Below, piece after piece: positions 34,144 through 42,290 of a stretch of DNA of 64,000 nucleotides (positions within the stretch are counted from its first letter, which is position 1; the number at the start of each line of letters is the position of its first letter). Source of the stretch: Arthrobacter oryzae (GTDB lineage: Bacteria > Actinomycetota > Actinomycetes > Actinomycetales > Micrococcaceae). The notes under the pieces are model-generated. The model made no database searches. It saw nothing but the letters and a program-made list of their open reading frames with translations, and was not told the DNA's origin. The translations under genes and the position numbers were made by a program. The stretch covers positions 4,030,001 to 4,094,000 of the forward strand of contig NZ_CP132204.1 in the NCBI RefSeq assembly GCF_030718995.1, in the 5' to 3' direction.

Positions 34144-35913
34144 ATGAAGGCCTTAACGGTATTCTGGCCTCACGACGCCGGAGCGGACGGGCGCGGTCAG
34201 GAGTGGGTTGTGGATATGCATGCCGATGGCGACGGTCCCGGACGATATACGGCAGCCAGCGGCACGAGGATCGAAGACCTGCTCAAGGACTTCGTTTCCC
34301 GGGCCGGTGAACTCCTCCAGTTCCAGGAGCGCATGGGCGGCCTTCTTGAAGCGGTTGTGGCCGTCGCAGAGGACTTGAGCCTCGATGCCGTCCTGGAGCG
34401 GGTTGTCCAGTCAGCCTGCCAGTTGCTGCGCGCCCGCTACGGGGCACTGGGTGTTATCGGGGACGACCGTGCACTCAGCCACTTCATCACCGTTGGTATC
34501 GACGGCGAACTCGCCAAGAAGATCGGACCCCTCCCCACCGGTCATGGCGTCCTGGGCTTACTGATCTCGGATCCGCGGCCGTTGCGGCTCCATGACCTGC
34601 GGAGCCATCCCGAAGCATACGGCTTTCCCAAGCACCACCCGCCCATGCAGTCATTCCTTGGCGTACCCGTCCGGGTACGCGACGTTGTCTTTGGAAACCT
34701 CTATCTGACGGAGAAGGAGGGCGGCGGCGATTTCACGGTGGAGGATGAGGAGCTTGCTGTTGCCCTCGCGGCCGCTGCCGGCGTCGCCATTGAGAACGCG
34801 CGGCTCTACGACGACGCCCGGCGGCGTGCGCAATGGCTGGAAGCCTGCATGGATGTGTCAGGGCTGATGCTGGGCACCGATCCCACGTCGTCGGACGGCC
34901 TCGATCCCATTGCCGGACGGGCGCTGCGGGAATCCGGTTCCCGGCTTGCGCTGATTGTGGAGCCCAGACACGACGGCCCCGGCTACATCGTTGCCGGGGC
35001 GGACGGCACGGACGCGGAACTGTTCTCCGGATTGCCTCTGTCCATGGATTCGGAGGCACTCCAGGGCGTGCTCGAAGGAGGCGAGCCTATGCTTGTGGAC
35101 AATGCCGCCGACGTTCTGGGGGTGCTGGCGGGGACTGTTGCCGGTCCGCTCCTTGCCGTGGCCCTCAGTACACAGGGCGCGCACCACGGCTTGCTGCTCC
35201 TTGTCCGGGATGCGGGAGCCGGGCCCTACGGACGAACCGACGTGGAGATGGGTGCTGTCTTCGGGTCACACGTCGCGTTGGCGCTTGAACTAGCCAGGGT
35301 CCACCGGCTGCGGGAAGAGCTTCTGGTCTTTACCGATCGCGACCGCATCGCCCGAGATCTGCATGACCTCGTGATCCAGCGGCTGTTCGCTGCCGGCCTC
35401 AGCGTCCAGAGCCTGAACCGCTTCACGAAGGAAGATCTTGCCCTTGAGCGCATCCGCGCCATCACCGGGGAGCTCGACGAAGCCATCCGCAGCCTCCGGG
35501 ACACTATCTACTCGCTCAAAACCGGCCCCAACGACACTGAACTGCTCAGCGGGCGGCTCCTGCGTGTCACACGAAGTGCTGCCAAGTCAATGCCGTTTAC
35601 GCCCGGCCTTAACCTGGAAGGTCCGGTGGACTCGGTTCTCCCGGACAAGGCCGAGCATGTGGTGGCCGTGGTGACCGAAGGGCTCAGCAACGCCGTCCGG
35701 CATTCGGGGGCAGACTCGATCGAGGTGTCCGTGTCCGCCCTGAGCGGCAGGATGACGGTCCTGGTCACGGACAATGGCCGCGGATTCAACGGTTCATCGA
35801 AACGCAACGGACTCAGCAACATGGAGGATCGGGCCAGAATGCTGAATGGCACATGCACCATCACCGGCACGCCGGACGCGGGAACCAGCCTGGAGTGGTC
35901 AGTCCCCCTTTAG
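34144..35913 (+). CDS. DevS/DosT-like GAF histidine kinase
   Basis: 589 residues from ATG 34144 (ATG 34216 also possible). GAF domain A (about 85-230) contains LPTGHGVLGLLI and FPKHHPPMQSFLGVPVRV; His165 matches, by my alignment, the heme-ligand His of mycobacterial DevS/DosT. GAF B spans about 240-385. The dimerisation/phosphorylation helix has DRDRIARDLHDLVIQRL with the acceptor His near 405, and the HATPase has NAVRHSG and DNGRGF. It would sense O2, NO or redox and phosphorylate the converging NarL-type regulator, whose 3' end it overlaps by 4 bases. Confidence 0.88.
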   Translation: MKALTVFWPHDAGADGRGQEWVVDMHADGDGPGRYTAASGTRIEDLLKDFVSRAGELLQFQERMGGLLEAVVAVAEDLSLDAVLERVVQSACQLLRARYGALGVIGDDRALSHFITVGIDGELAKKIGPLPTGHGVLGLLISDPRPLRLHDLRSHPEAYGFPKHHPPMQSFLGVPVRVRDVVFGNLYLTEKEGGGDFTVEDEELAVALAAAAGVAIENARLYDDARRRAQWLEACMDVSGLMLGTDPTSSDGLDPIAGRALRESGSRLALIVEPRHDGPGYIVAGADGTDAELFSGLPLSMDSEALQGVLEGGEPMLVDNAADVLGVLAGTVAGPLLAVALSTQGAHHGLLLLVRDAGAGPYGRTDVEMGAVFGSHVALALELARVHRLREELLVFTDRDRIARDLHDLVIQRLFAAGLSVQSLNRFTKEDLALERIRAITGELDEAIRSLRDTIYSLKTGPNDTELLSGRLLRVTRSAAKSMPFTPGLNLEGPVDSVLPDKAEHVVAVVTEGLSNAVRHSGADSIEVSVSALSGRMTVLVTDNGRGFNGSSKRNGLSNMEDRARMLNGTCTITGTPDAGTSLEWSVPL

Positions 35914-36674
35914 CGCCGGTGTCCGTCCGAATCGGTCCCGGCGGCGTGGGCCGACGCTGAATGGGCGGCGCCGGAATGCCCTGTCGCTGACGGGGCCGAC
36001 ATCGCGTTGTTGGCAATATACACAGCCGCCTGCGTGCGCCGTTCAAAGCCCAGTTTTGCCAGGAGCGAGGACACGTAATTCTTCACGGTCTTCTCCGCCA
36101 GGAACATTTCCGCCGCGATCTGGCGGTTGGTGAGGCCGCCGCCCACGAGTTCCAAGACGCGTCGTTCCTGAGGCGTGAGCCCGGCGATCCTCGGATCCAC
36201 CTGCTGGGGCGCTACCAGGCTCTCGACGATGCTCGCCGCCACACCGTCGTCGAAGAGTGACTCACCGGCCGCGGCACGGCGCATTGCCCCTATCAGGTCG
36301 GTGCCGCCGATCTCTTTGAGGACGTACCCGCGGGCGCCGGCGAGGACCGCACCGCGCAGTGCCTGCTCATCGTCAAAGCTTGTCAGGATGAGGCAGTTCA
36401 GGTTGGGGTCGACGGAACGCACGTCGCGGCAGACTTCGATTCCCGTTCCATCCGGAAGGCGGGCGTCGAGCACGCTCACATCCGGATGCAGGGCGGGAAT
36501 GCGGCGCGTAGCCTCGACAGCGGACCCTGAGCTTCCCACGACCTGGAAACCCTCGCCTTCAAGAAGCTCCTGGAGCCCCCGCCTGACAAGTTCGTGGTCA
36601 TCGAGGATGAACACACGGATCAGGTCAGTGTGCATGTCCTGAGCGGAGTGGCCTTGGTCTGCCCGAGGAATCAT
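35910..36674 (-). CDS. DevR/DosR-like NarL-family response regulator
   Basis: 254 residues. The receiver domain (about 20-130) has DD in ILDDHELVRRG, phospho-Asp in VSVLDARLPDG, and Lys in YVLKEIGG. The LuxR-type HTH has LTPQERRVLELVGGGLTNRQIA and AEKTVKNYVSSLLAKLG, whose AEKTVKNYVS matches the DosR recognition helix region. A His/Ala/Ser-rich tail of about 35 residues is extra. AGGAGG 3 nt before ATG 36674 supports this start over ATG 36635. It probably binds the palindromes found in this cluster. Confidence 0.9.
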   Translation of the reverse strand: MIPRADQGHSAQDMHTDLIRVFILDDHELVRRGLQELLEGEGFQVVGSSGSAVEATRRIPALHPDVSVLDARLPDGTGIEVCRDVRSVDPNLNCLILTSFDDEQALRGAVLAGARGYVLKEIGGTDLIGAMRRAAAGESLFDDGVAASIVESLVAPQQVDPRIAGLTPQERRVLELVGGGLTNRQIAAEMFLAEKTVKNYVSSLLAKLGFERRTQAAVYIANNAMSAPSATGHSGAAHSASAHAAGTDSDGHRR

Positions 36675-36816
36675 GGTCCTCCTGTCCGGCGGCCGGAGCT
36701 GCCATAATCGGTCCGCAACCAGCTTGCCGGTGCGGTGCAGATCCCATTATCGCTGTCTGGACCCGGTTTCCGTCATCCGGCTCTGCAATTCTCGTTGACG
36801 GCGCTAAGTGCTGCAA

Positions 36817-36830
36817 GGGTCCTTGGACCC
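36817..36830. promoter_or_regulatory. DevR/DosR-like box upstream of the universal stress gene (distal)
   Basis: GGGTCCTTGGACCC is a perfect palindrome about 115 bp before the universal stress protein start and 143 bp before the regulator start. It shares GGGTCCTTGG with the box at 34095. Confidence 0.6.
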
Positions 36831-36838
36831 AGCGGAGC

Positions 36839-36854
36839 ATGACTTTAGGCCCTA
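36839..36854. promoter_or_regulatory. DevR/DosR-like box upstream of the universal stress gene (proximal)
   Basis: ATGACTTTAGGCCCTA has the GACTTTAGGCCCTA core typical of mycobacterial DosR boxes. It lies 22 bp from the distal box, and tandem boxes are usual at strong DosR promoters. Confidence 0.6.
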
Positions 36855-36945
36855 CCGACGGCCGGACCCCGCCCACATCCTTGAAGGACACCTGCCGGCG
36901 TGCCCGTCGGTCCTGCCCTGACAGCCGCCCTCGAGAGGGGAAGCC

Positions 36946-37389
36946 ATGAATGAGTCCAGGGACGCCCGTACGATCGTAGTGGGCGTCGACGGTTCGGATG
37001 CGTCCGTGGAAGCCCTGAAACAGGCCCACGGCCTCGCAGGCCAGCTCGGAGCGCAGGTTGTCGCAATGGGGTGCTGGGATTACCCGCCTGTGTACGACGG
37101 CTACGTGGCCATGGGGATCGATGACTTCGATGTGCGTGCGGGGGAGATCCTCCAGGAAGCTGTGGAGAAGGCCTTCGGTCCGGAAACGCCGCAGGACGTC
37201 GAGGTCCGGCTCGTGCAGGGACGCCCAAGGCATACCCTCATTGAGGCGAGCCGGACTGCTGACATGCTGGTTGTGGGACGACGCGGCCACGGCGGCTTCG
37301 GTGGCCTCCTGCTGGGCTCGGTGAGCTCTGCCTGCGTTGCCCATGCCCACTGCCCGGTCCTGGTGGTGCACACCCCCGAAAAGCGGTGA
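36946..37389 (+). CDS. Universal stress protein (UspA family)
   Basis: 147 residues, single Usp domain: TIVVGVDGSDASVEALKQA at the N-terminus and the ATP-binding loop GRRGHGGFGGLLLGSVSS near 108-126. Such single-domain, ATP-binding Usps are typical members of actinobacterial hypoxia regulons. It is preceded by two DevR-like boxes. The start ATG 36946 is behind GAGGGGAAGCC. It converges with PPOX copy 2. Confidence 0.92.
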   Translation: MNESRDARTIVVGVDGSDASVEALKQAHGLAGQLGAQVVAMGCWDYPPVYDGYVAMGIDDFDVRAGEILQEAVEKAFGPETPQDVEVRLVQGRPRHTLIEASRTADMLVVGRRGHGGFGGLLLGSVSSACVAHAHCPVLVVHTPEKR

Positions 37390-37434
37390 TTCAGGAGTCG
37401 GCTCCGGCCCTGCGACTCACTCCAAAGCGGCCCG

Positions 37435-37899
37435 CTACTCGAAGGCGGCGCGCCGGGGATCGGACAGCCGGGTGGTCCACAGGTCAGGCTTCTTGACCTT
37501 GAACCGGCGGCCGGTCAGTGCCTTGGGCGCAAGACGGACGTAGTAGTCCTTGTCTCCGGGCTGCCATGGTTCCAGGAACAGGGCATCCACTTCGTCCTTT
37601 TCGTCCTGGGTTTCAATCAGTTCTGCTTCGCCACGGGCAACCACGCTCCATGCCATCTCTTCGTGGGCGTCGTAGCCGTCGATTTCGAAAGCCACGGGTT
37701 TGGACGTCATGGCTGCCCAGAGCTTGGTTCCGCCCGCTGTCCGGAAGACGATGCTGCGGCGCTGGAGCACGAAATTAACCGGGAAAATCTCCGGGTGTGC
37801 ATCGACTATCAGGGCGATTCTCCCCACCGTCTCGGTGTCGAGCATAACCCAGCACTGGTCAATGGACAGCTGGCCCTCAGGCGGTGACATCTCGTTCAT
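37435..37899 (-). CDS. PPOX-class flavin-binding protein, copy 2
   Basis: 154 residues, paralogous to the gene at 33574: CWVMLDTETVGRIAL, FPVNFVLQRRSIVFRT, GTKLWAAMTSKPVAFEID, GRRFKVKKPDLW. It probably binds FMN or F420 and could act as a small reductase; the substrate is unknown. Its upstream region carries a DevR-like box at 37935. The alternative start Met4 is 9 bases in. Confidence 0.85.
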   Translation of the reverse strand: MNEMSPPEGQLSIDQCWVMLDTETVGRIALIVDAHPEIFPVNFVLQRRSIVFRTAGGTKLWAAMTSKPVAFEIDGYDAHEEMAWSVVARGEAELIETQDEKDEVDALFLEPWQPGDKDYYVRLAPKALTGRRFKVKKPDLWTTRLSDPRRAAFE

Positions 37900-37934
37900 G
37901 TAAACCCACGTTACGGTCCCACCCGGGCGCCCAT

Positions 37935-37950
37935 TAGGGCCATTAGGCCC
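37935..37950. promoter_or_regulatory. DevR/DosR-like box upstream of PPOX copy 2
   Basis: TAGGGCCATTAGGCCC; the minus strand reads GGGCCTAATGGCCCTA, 36 bp from the PPOX start, the same distance as the box at 34095 from PPOX copy 1. Confidence 0.55.
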
Positions 37951-37989
37951 GTAGCGGCACCCGCAAAGACCCTGCTAGAGGAGATGTGT

Positions 37990-39441
37990 CTACCAGGGGC
38001 TCGGTTTATAGTCCTTGAGGAAGACGCCGTACTGGTCCTCGCCGTTTTCGCCCATGACGATCGGATCGTAGACCCTGGCTGCACCGTCCACGAGGTCCAG
38101 CGGCGCGTGGAAGCCTTCCTCCATGAGCCTGACCTTGGTGTAGTGGGGCCGCTCGTCCGTAATCCACCCCGTGTCCACCGCGGTCATGAGGATGCCGTCG
38201 GAATCCAGCATTTCCTGCGCGCTGGTGCGGGTCATCATGTTCAGCGCGGCTTTGGCCATATTGGTGTGCGGGTGGCCCGGGCCCTTGTAGGCGCGTGAGA
38301 ACTGCCCCTCCATGGCGGAGACGTTCACGATGTACTTGCGGTGCGCGGTGGAGCGCTTCATGGCAGCCCGCAGCCGGCTCACCAGCAGGAAGGGTGCAGT
38401 CACGTTGCAGAGTTGCACCTCCAGCATTTCCAGCGGATCCACTTCGTTCACCACCTGGGTCCAGCTGTTGATCGTGGCGAGGTCCGGAACCAGGCCGCCG
38501 GCGTCGATGGCCGTTCCGGAAGCAATCCGTTCCAGCGATGCGGACCCTGTCGAGAGGGCAAGGGAGGTGATGGCGTCCCCGGCCAGGACCGGGTGCTCCA
38601 TGACGCTGCTGGCCAGGGCAAGCGGGTGCTTGTCATGGGCGTGGCCGAAGGTCACCAGTTCCGGCCCGCCGTTGGCCGCTTCAAGGGCTGCCGGCAAGGG
38701 TTCGTCCTCGGCATCGACCAACGGCTTATAGGCGTTGCCGGACCGGCGGACAGTCTGGGCGGCATTGTTGATGATGATATCCAGCGGTCCTGCAGCGTCC
38801 AGCGAGTCGGTCAGGGCCATCACCTGGGAGGGGTCACGGAGGTCGATGCCCACAATCCTGAGCCGGTGGAGCCAGTCCCCGCTGTCCTCCATCGCCGCGA
38901 AGCGACGCGCGGCATCCTTCGGGAACCGTGTGGTGATGGTGGTGTGTGCTCCGTCGCGGAGCAGCCGTAGTGCGATGTACATGCCGATTTTCGCGCGGCC
39001 GCCGGTAAGCAGCGCGCGGCGGCCTGTGAGGTCCGTGCGCGCATCACGCTTGCTGTGGCTGAATGCGGCACATTCAGGACACAGCTGGTGGTAAAAGGCG
39101 TCAACCTGCGTGTAGTGGTTCTTGCAGATGTAGCAGGGGCGCGACCTGATGAGGTGCCCGGCGACCTTGCCCGTTGCTGAAGCCTCCAGCTTGTTCCCGC
39201 GCGTTTCGTCATCGATGCGGTCGGGAGCAGCCGTTGCCGTCTGTGCGATCACGGCGCGGTCAGACTCCGCGATCAGGTCCCGCTTGGTGACCCGGCGGTG
39301 GCGTTTGACAGCCTTGAACATCTTGCCGGTGGCGCGGCGTACCGAGACGTAGTCAGGGTGTTCCTCGTCGTAGGCATGGATGGTGTTGAGAACCTTGACG
39401 CAGGCCTGGATGTCCTCAGGCGTCAAATCGGGGGTGTTCAT
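37990..39441 (-). CDS. SDR oxidoreductase fused to an N-terminal zinc ribbon
   Basis: 483 residues. After a helical, charged N-terminus comes a four-Cys zinc site: C103-x2-C106 (CYICK) and C121-x2-C124 (CPEC). A Rossmann domain begins at LLTGGRAKIG (145-153), with INNAAQT as the NAG-equivalent. The usual Tyr of YxxxK is replaced: HTNMAKAAL has Thr four residues before Lys. SAMEGQFSRAYKG holds the Ser and a Tyr nearby. Such long SDRs are known in actinobacteria, but no function is assigned. About double the usual SDR length. Confidence 0.85.
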   Translation of the reverse strand: MNTPDLTPEDIQACVKVLNTIHAYDEEHPDYVSVRRATGKMFKAVKRHRRVTKRDLIAESDRAVIAQTATAAPDRIDDETRGNKLEASATGKVAGHLIRSRPCYICKNHYTQVDAFYHQLCPECAAFSHSKRDARTDLTGRRALLTGGRAKIGMYIALRLLRDGAHTTITTRFPKDAARRFAAMEDSGDWLHRLRIVGIDLRDPSQVMALTDSLDAAGPLDIIINNAAQTVRRSGNAYKPLVDAEDEPLPAALEAANGGPELVTFGHAHDKHPLALASSVMEHPVLAGDAITSLALSTGSASLERIASGTAIDAGGLVPDLATINSWTQVVNEVDPLEMLEVQLCNVTAPFLLVSRLRAAMKRSTAHRKYIVNVSAMEGQFSRAYKGPGHPHTNMAKAALNMMTRTSAQEMLDSDGILMTAVDTGWITDERPHYTKVRLMEEGFHAPLDLVDGAARVYDPIVMGENGEDQYGVFLKDYKPSPW

Positions 39442-39507
39442 TGGTCCAATTTTACAGCCTGTGAATCCCGCGGCCTGCCGTCAAGGTTCAGCGGTGGCGG
39501 ATAGCCC

Positions 39508-40905
39508 TTAGTCGGTGACAGTCACGCCCAGTGCCGCGGCGTGGGCTTCTCCCACCTTGGCCACGGAGTCCCGCGCAGACGGGTAGTTTTCGGTAGCTGC
39601 CTTAATCGCGTTGGGGACCAAATGAAGGTTGGCCGCCGACAGTGCGCGTTCAGCTTCGTCCGGCTCCGGGACTTCCTGGCCCTTCGACAGCACCGTAATG
39701 CCCGAGTCCGTGACTTTGAAGCCGCGGGCGCGGTCACGTTCGGGATCCAGCCCGATGGCTGCACCGGCGGGCACCTTGACGTTCTTGTCGATGATGGCAC
39801 GATGAACCACGGCACCCTCGCCGATCTGGACCTTGTCCATGAGCACCGAATCCACCACACGGCTCGAGGTGCCCACGTAGACGTCGTTGGACAGGACCGA
39901 ACCCTCCACGATGCCGCCGGAGATCACTACGCCGCTGGCCACGATCGAGTCGAGGGCCGTACCTACGGTGTTTCCCTGGCCGCGAACGAACTTTGCCGGC
40001 GGTGAAATGCTCTGCCGGGTGTAAATGGGCCAATCCGAGTTGTACAGGTTGAAGACCGGCATCGGCGAAATAAGGTCCATGTGGGCGTCGTAGAAGGAGT
40101 CGATGGTTCCGACATCGCGCCAGTACGTGCGGTCCCGCTCCGTCGAACCCGGAATATCGTTCAGCGTGAAGTCGTAGACGCCCGCTTCGCCCTTGTTGAC
40201 GAAGTACGGGATGATGTCCCCGCCCATGTCGTGCTTGGTGTCGAGTCGCTCGGCATCCACGTGCAGTGCGTCCACCAGGGCATCGGCATCGAACACATAA
40301 TTTCCCATGGACGCCAGGAACTGCGTCGGGTCGGCGGCAAGGCCGGGGGTCGAGGAAGGCTTCTCGACAAAGGCCGCGATCTTCTGGGGATCGTTCTGGT
40401 CCACCTCGATCACGCCGAACTGGTCTGCCATGTTCAGGGGCTGGCGGACCGCGGCCACGGTGGCCTTGGCGCCACTTGCAACATGCTGTTCCACCATTTG
40501 GGCGAAATCCATGCGGTAGACGTGGTCTGCGCCCACCACGACCACAATGTCGGGGTTGGCGTCATGGATCAGGTTCAGGGATTGGTAAATGGCGTTGGCG
40601 CTACCAAGGAACCAGCTCTTGCCGACGCGCTGCTGTGCGGGGACGGAGGCAATGTAGTTTCCCAACTGGGTGGACATTCGCCACGTTTCGGAAATGTGCC
40701 GGTCAAGGCTGTGGGATTTATATTGCGTAAGCACCACAATCTGCAAATACCGGGAATTCACCAGGTTGGACAGCGCAAAGTCGATCAGCCGGTAGCTTCC
40801 GGCAAAAGGCACGCCGGGTTTGGCCCTGTCAGCCGTCAATGGCATCAGACGGTTACCCTCGCCGCCCGCGAGGACAATAGCCAGGACTTTCTTATTCAAC
40901 GGCAT
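39508..40905 (-). CDS. glgC: Glucose-1-phosphate adenylyltransferase
   Basis: 465 residues, making ADP-glucose for glycogen. LAGGEGNRLMPLTADRAKP is the nucleotide/regulatory signature. The substrate site shows in AADPTQFLASMGNYVF and VEKPS, and the left-handed beta-helix C-terminal domain in the SNDVYVGTSSRVVDS repeats. ATG 40905 has GGAGCG upstream; the frame extension to 40968 lacks family sequence. It is divergent from glgA, about 100 bp apart. Confidence 0.94.
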   Translation of the reverse strand: MPLNKKVLAIVLAGGEGNRLMPLTADRAKPGVPFAGSYRLIDFALSNLVNSRYLQIVVLTQYKSHSLDRHISETWRMSTQLGNYIASVPAQQRVGKSWFLGSANAIYQSLNLIHDANPDIVVVVGADHVYRMDFAQMVEQHVASGAKATVAAVRQPLNMADQFGVIEVDQNDPQKIAAFVEKPSSTPGLAADPTQFLASMGNYVFDADALVDALHVDAERLDTKHDMGGDIIPYFVNKGEAGVYDFTLNDIPGSTERDRTYWRDVGTIDSFYDAHMDLISPMPVFNLYNSDWPIYTRQSISPPAKFVRGQGNTVGTALDSIVASGVVISGGIVEGSVLSNDVYVGTSSRVVDSVLMDKVQIGEGAVVHRAIIDKNVKVPAGAAIGLDPERDRARGFKVTDSGITVLSKGQEVPEPDEAERALSAANLHLVPNAIKAATENYPSARDSVAKVGEAHAAALGVTVTD

Positions 40906-41006
40906 GGTGGTCGCTCCTGTACGCCTTCGTATCTTCCCCAAAAGTCCGGCACGCCCGGACTCCTTCACACTAGAACAGATACGCCGTAAGGACTACCTTG
41001 GGTATC

Positions 41007-42203
41007 GTGCGAATAGACATTGTGACTAAAGAGTTCCCGCCCGAGATTTACGGCGGCGCCGGGGTCCATGTGGCCGAATTGAGCCGTGTGCTGGCCAAGC
41101 ATGTGGATTTGCAGGTGCGGGCCTTCGGGGCGCCCCGGGATCCCGACTACCACGGGGCGAAGGTGACGTCCTACTCCGTTCCGGAGGATCTGGGTGCGGC
41201 CAACGCCGCCGTCCAGACGCTCGGAGTGGATCTGCGGATCGTGCCGGACATTGCGGGGGCGGACCTTGTGCATTCGCACACGTGGTATGCCAACATGGCG
41301 GGCCACCTTGCGTCGCTGCTGCACGGCATCCCGCACGTGTTGAGCGCCCACAGCCTGGAGCCGCTGCGTCCGTGGAAGGCCGAGCAGCTCGGCGGTGGCT
41401 ACGCCCTGTCGTCCTGGGTGGAAAAGACCGCCTACGAGGCCGCGGCAGCCATCATCGCGGTCTCCGAAGGAATGCGCCAGGACATTCTGCGCAGTTACCC
41501 GGAAGTCGATCCGGCCAAGGTCCGCGTGGTGCACAACGGCATTGACGTCGAACTCTGGACCCGCGACGAAGGCGATGACGCCATCCGCGCCCTGGGAATC
41601 GATCCTGAACTGCCCAGCGTCGTATTCGTAGGCCGCAACACGCGCCAGAAGGGCGTTCCCTACCTGCTCCGTGCTGCCGCGAAACTGCCGGCCAACGTCC
41701 AGCTTGTCCTGTGCCTCGGCGCGGCGGACACTCCGGAACTCGCCGCGGAAACCGCCCGCCTCATCGAGGAACTTCAGAGCCAGCGCACCGGCGTCGTCCT
41801 TGTTGAACGGATGTTGCCCCGCAATGAACTGATCCAGGTGCTCAGCCACGCAACCGCGTTCGCCTGCCCTTCCATCTACGAGCCCCTGGGCATCGTCAAC
41901 CTGGAAGCCATGGCCTGCGGCGCGGCCGTCGTGGCAAGCGCCACCGGCGGGATCCCCGAGGTTGTCCAGCACGGTGAAACCGGACTGCTGGTGGAGCTGG
42001 AGCAGGTCACCGACGGTACCGGAACGCCGCTGGATCCGGAGAAGTTCGTCAACGAGTTCGCGGCTGCCCTCACCGAAGTGGTGTCCGATCCCGAGCGGGC
42101 GCGCGTCATGGGCCAGGCGGGGCGGCGCCGCGCGGAGGAGCACTTCTCCTGGGAGTCCATTACGGAAACCACCCTCGAGGTGTACCGCTCGGTCCTTGCC
42201 TGA
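41007..42203 (+). CDS. glgA: Glycogen synthase / GlgM-type glycosyltransferase (GT4)
   Basis: 398 residues from GTG 41007, giving MRIDIVTKEFPPEIYGGAG, the usual family start; TTG 40998 sits better behind AAGGA and is the alternative. GT4 signs are VHNGID, FVGRNTRQKG and PSIYEPLGIVNLEAMACG (E-x7-E). It is shorter than E. coli GT5 GlgA (about 477) and matches the M. tuberculosis Rv1212c group, which uses ADP-glucose to make maltose-1-phosphate. So GlgM activity is likely, with alpha-glucan formation by GlgE elsewhere. Confidence 0.9.
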   Translation: MRIDIVTKEFPPEIYGGAGVHVAELSRVLAKHVDLQVRAFGAPRDPDYHGAKVTSYSVPEDLGAANAAVQTLGVDLRIVPDIAGADLVHSHTWYANMAGHLASLLHGIPHVLSAHSLEPLRPWKAEQLGGGYALSSWVEKTAYEAAAAIIAVSEGMRQDILRSYPEVDPAKVRVVHNGIDVELWTRDEGDDAIRALGIDPELPSVVFVGRNTRQKGVPYLLRAAAKLPANVQLVLCLGAADTPELAAETARLIEELQSQRTGVVLVERMLPRNELIQVLSHATAFACPSIYEPLGIVNLEAMACGAAVVASATGGIPEVVQHGETGLLVELEQVTDGTGTPLDPEKFVNEFAAALTEVVSDPERARVMGQAGRRRAEEHFSWESITETTLEVYRSVLA

Positions 42204-42218
42204 TTCGGAATAAACAAC

Positions 42219-42254
42219 GACGGCGCCGCTCCCGGTAACGGGGGCGGCGCCGTC
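42219..42254. terminator. Terminator between glgA and the acyl-CoA oxidase
   Basis: 15-bp stem (42219-42233 / 42240-42254) with one T:G wobble and a 6-nt loop, then TGTTT. It serves converging genes. Confidence 0.8.
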
Positions 42255-42290
42255 GCTGTTTCCGACGTTCAGTGGCGAAAGGCAGTGGAA

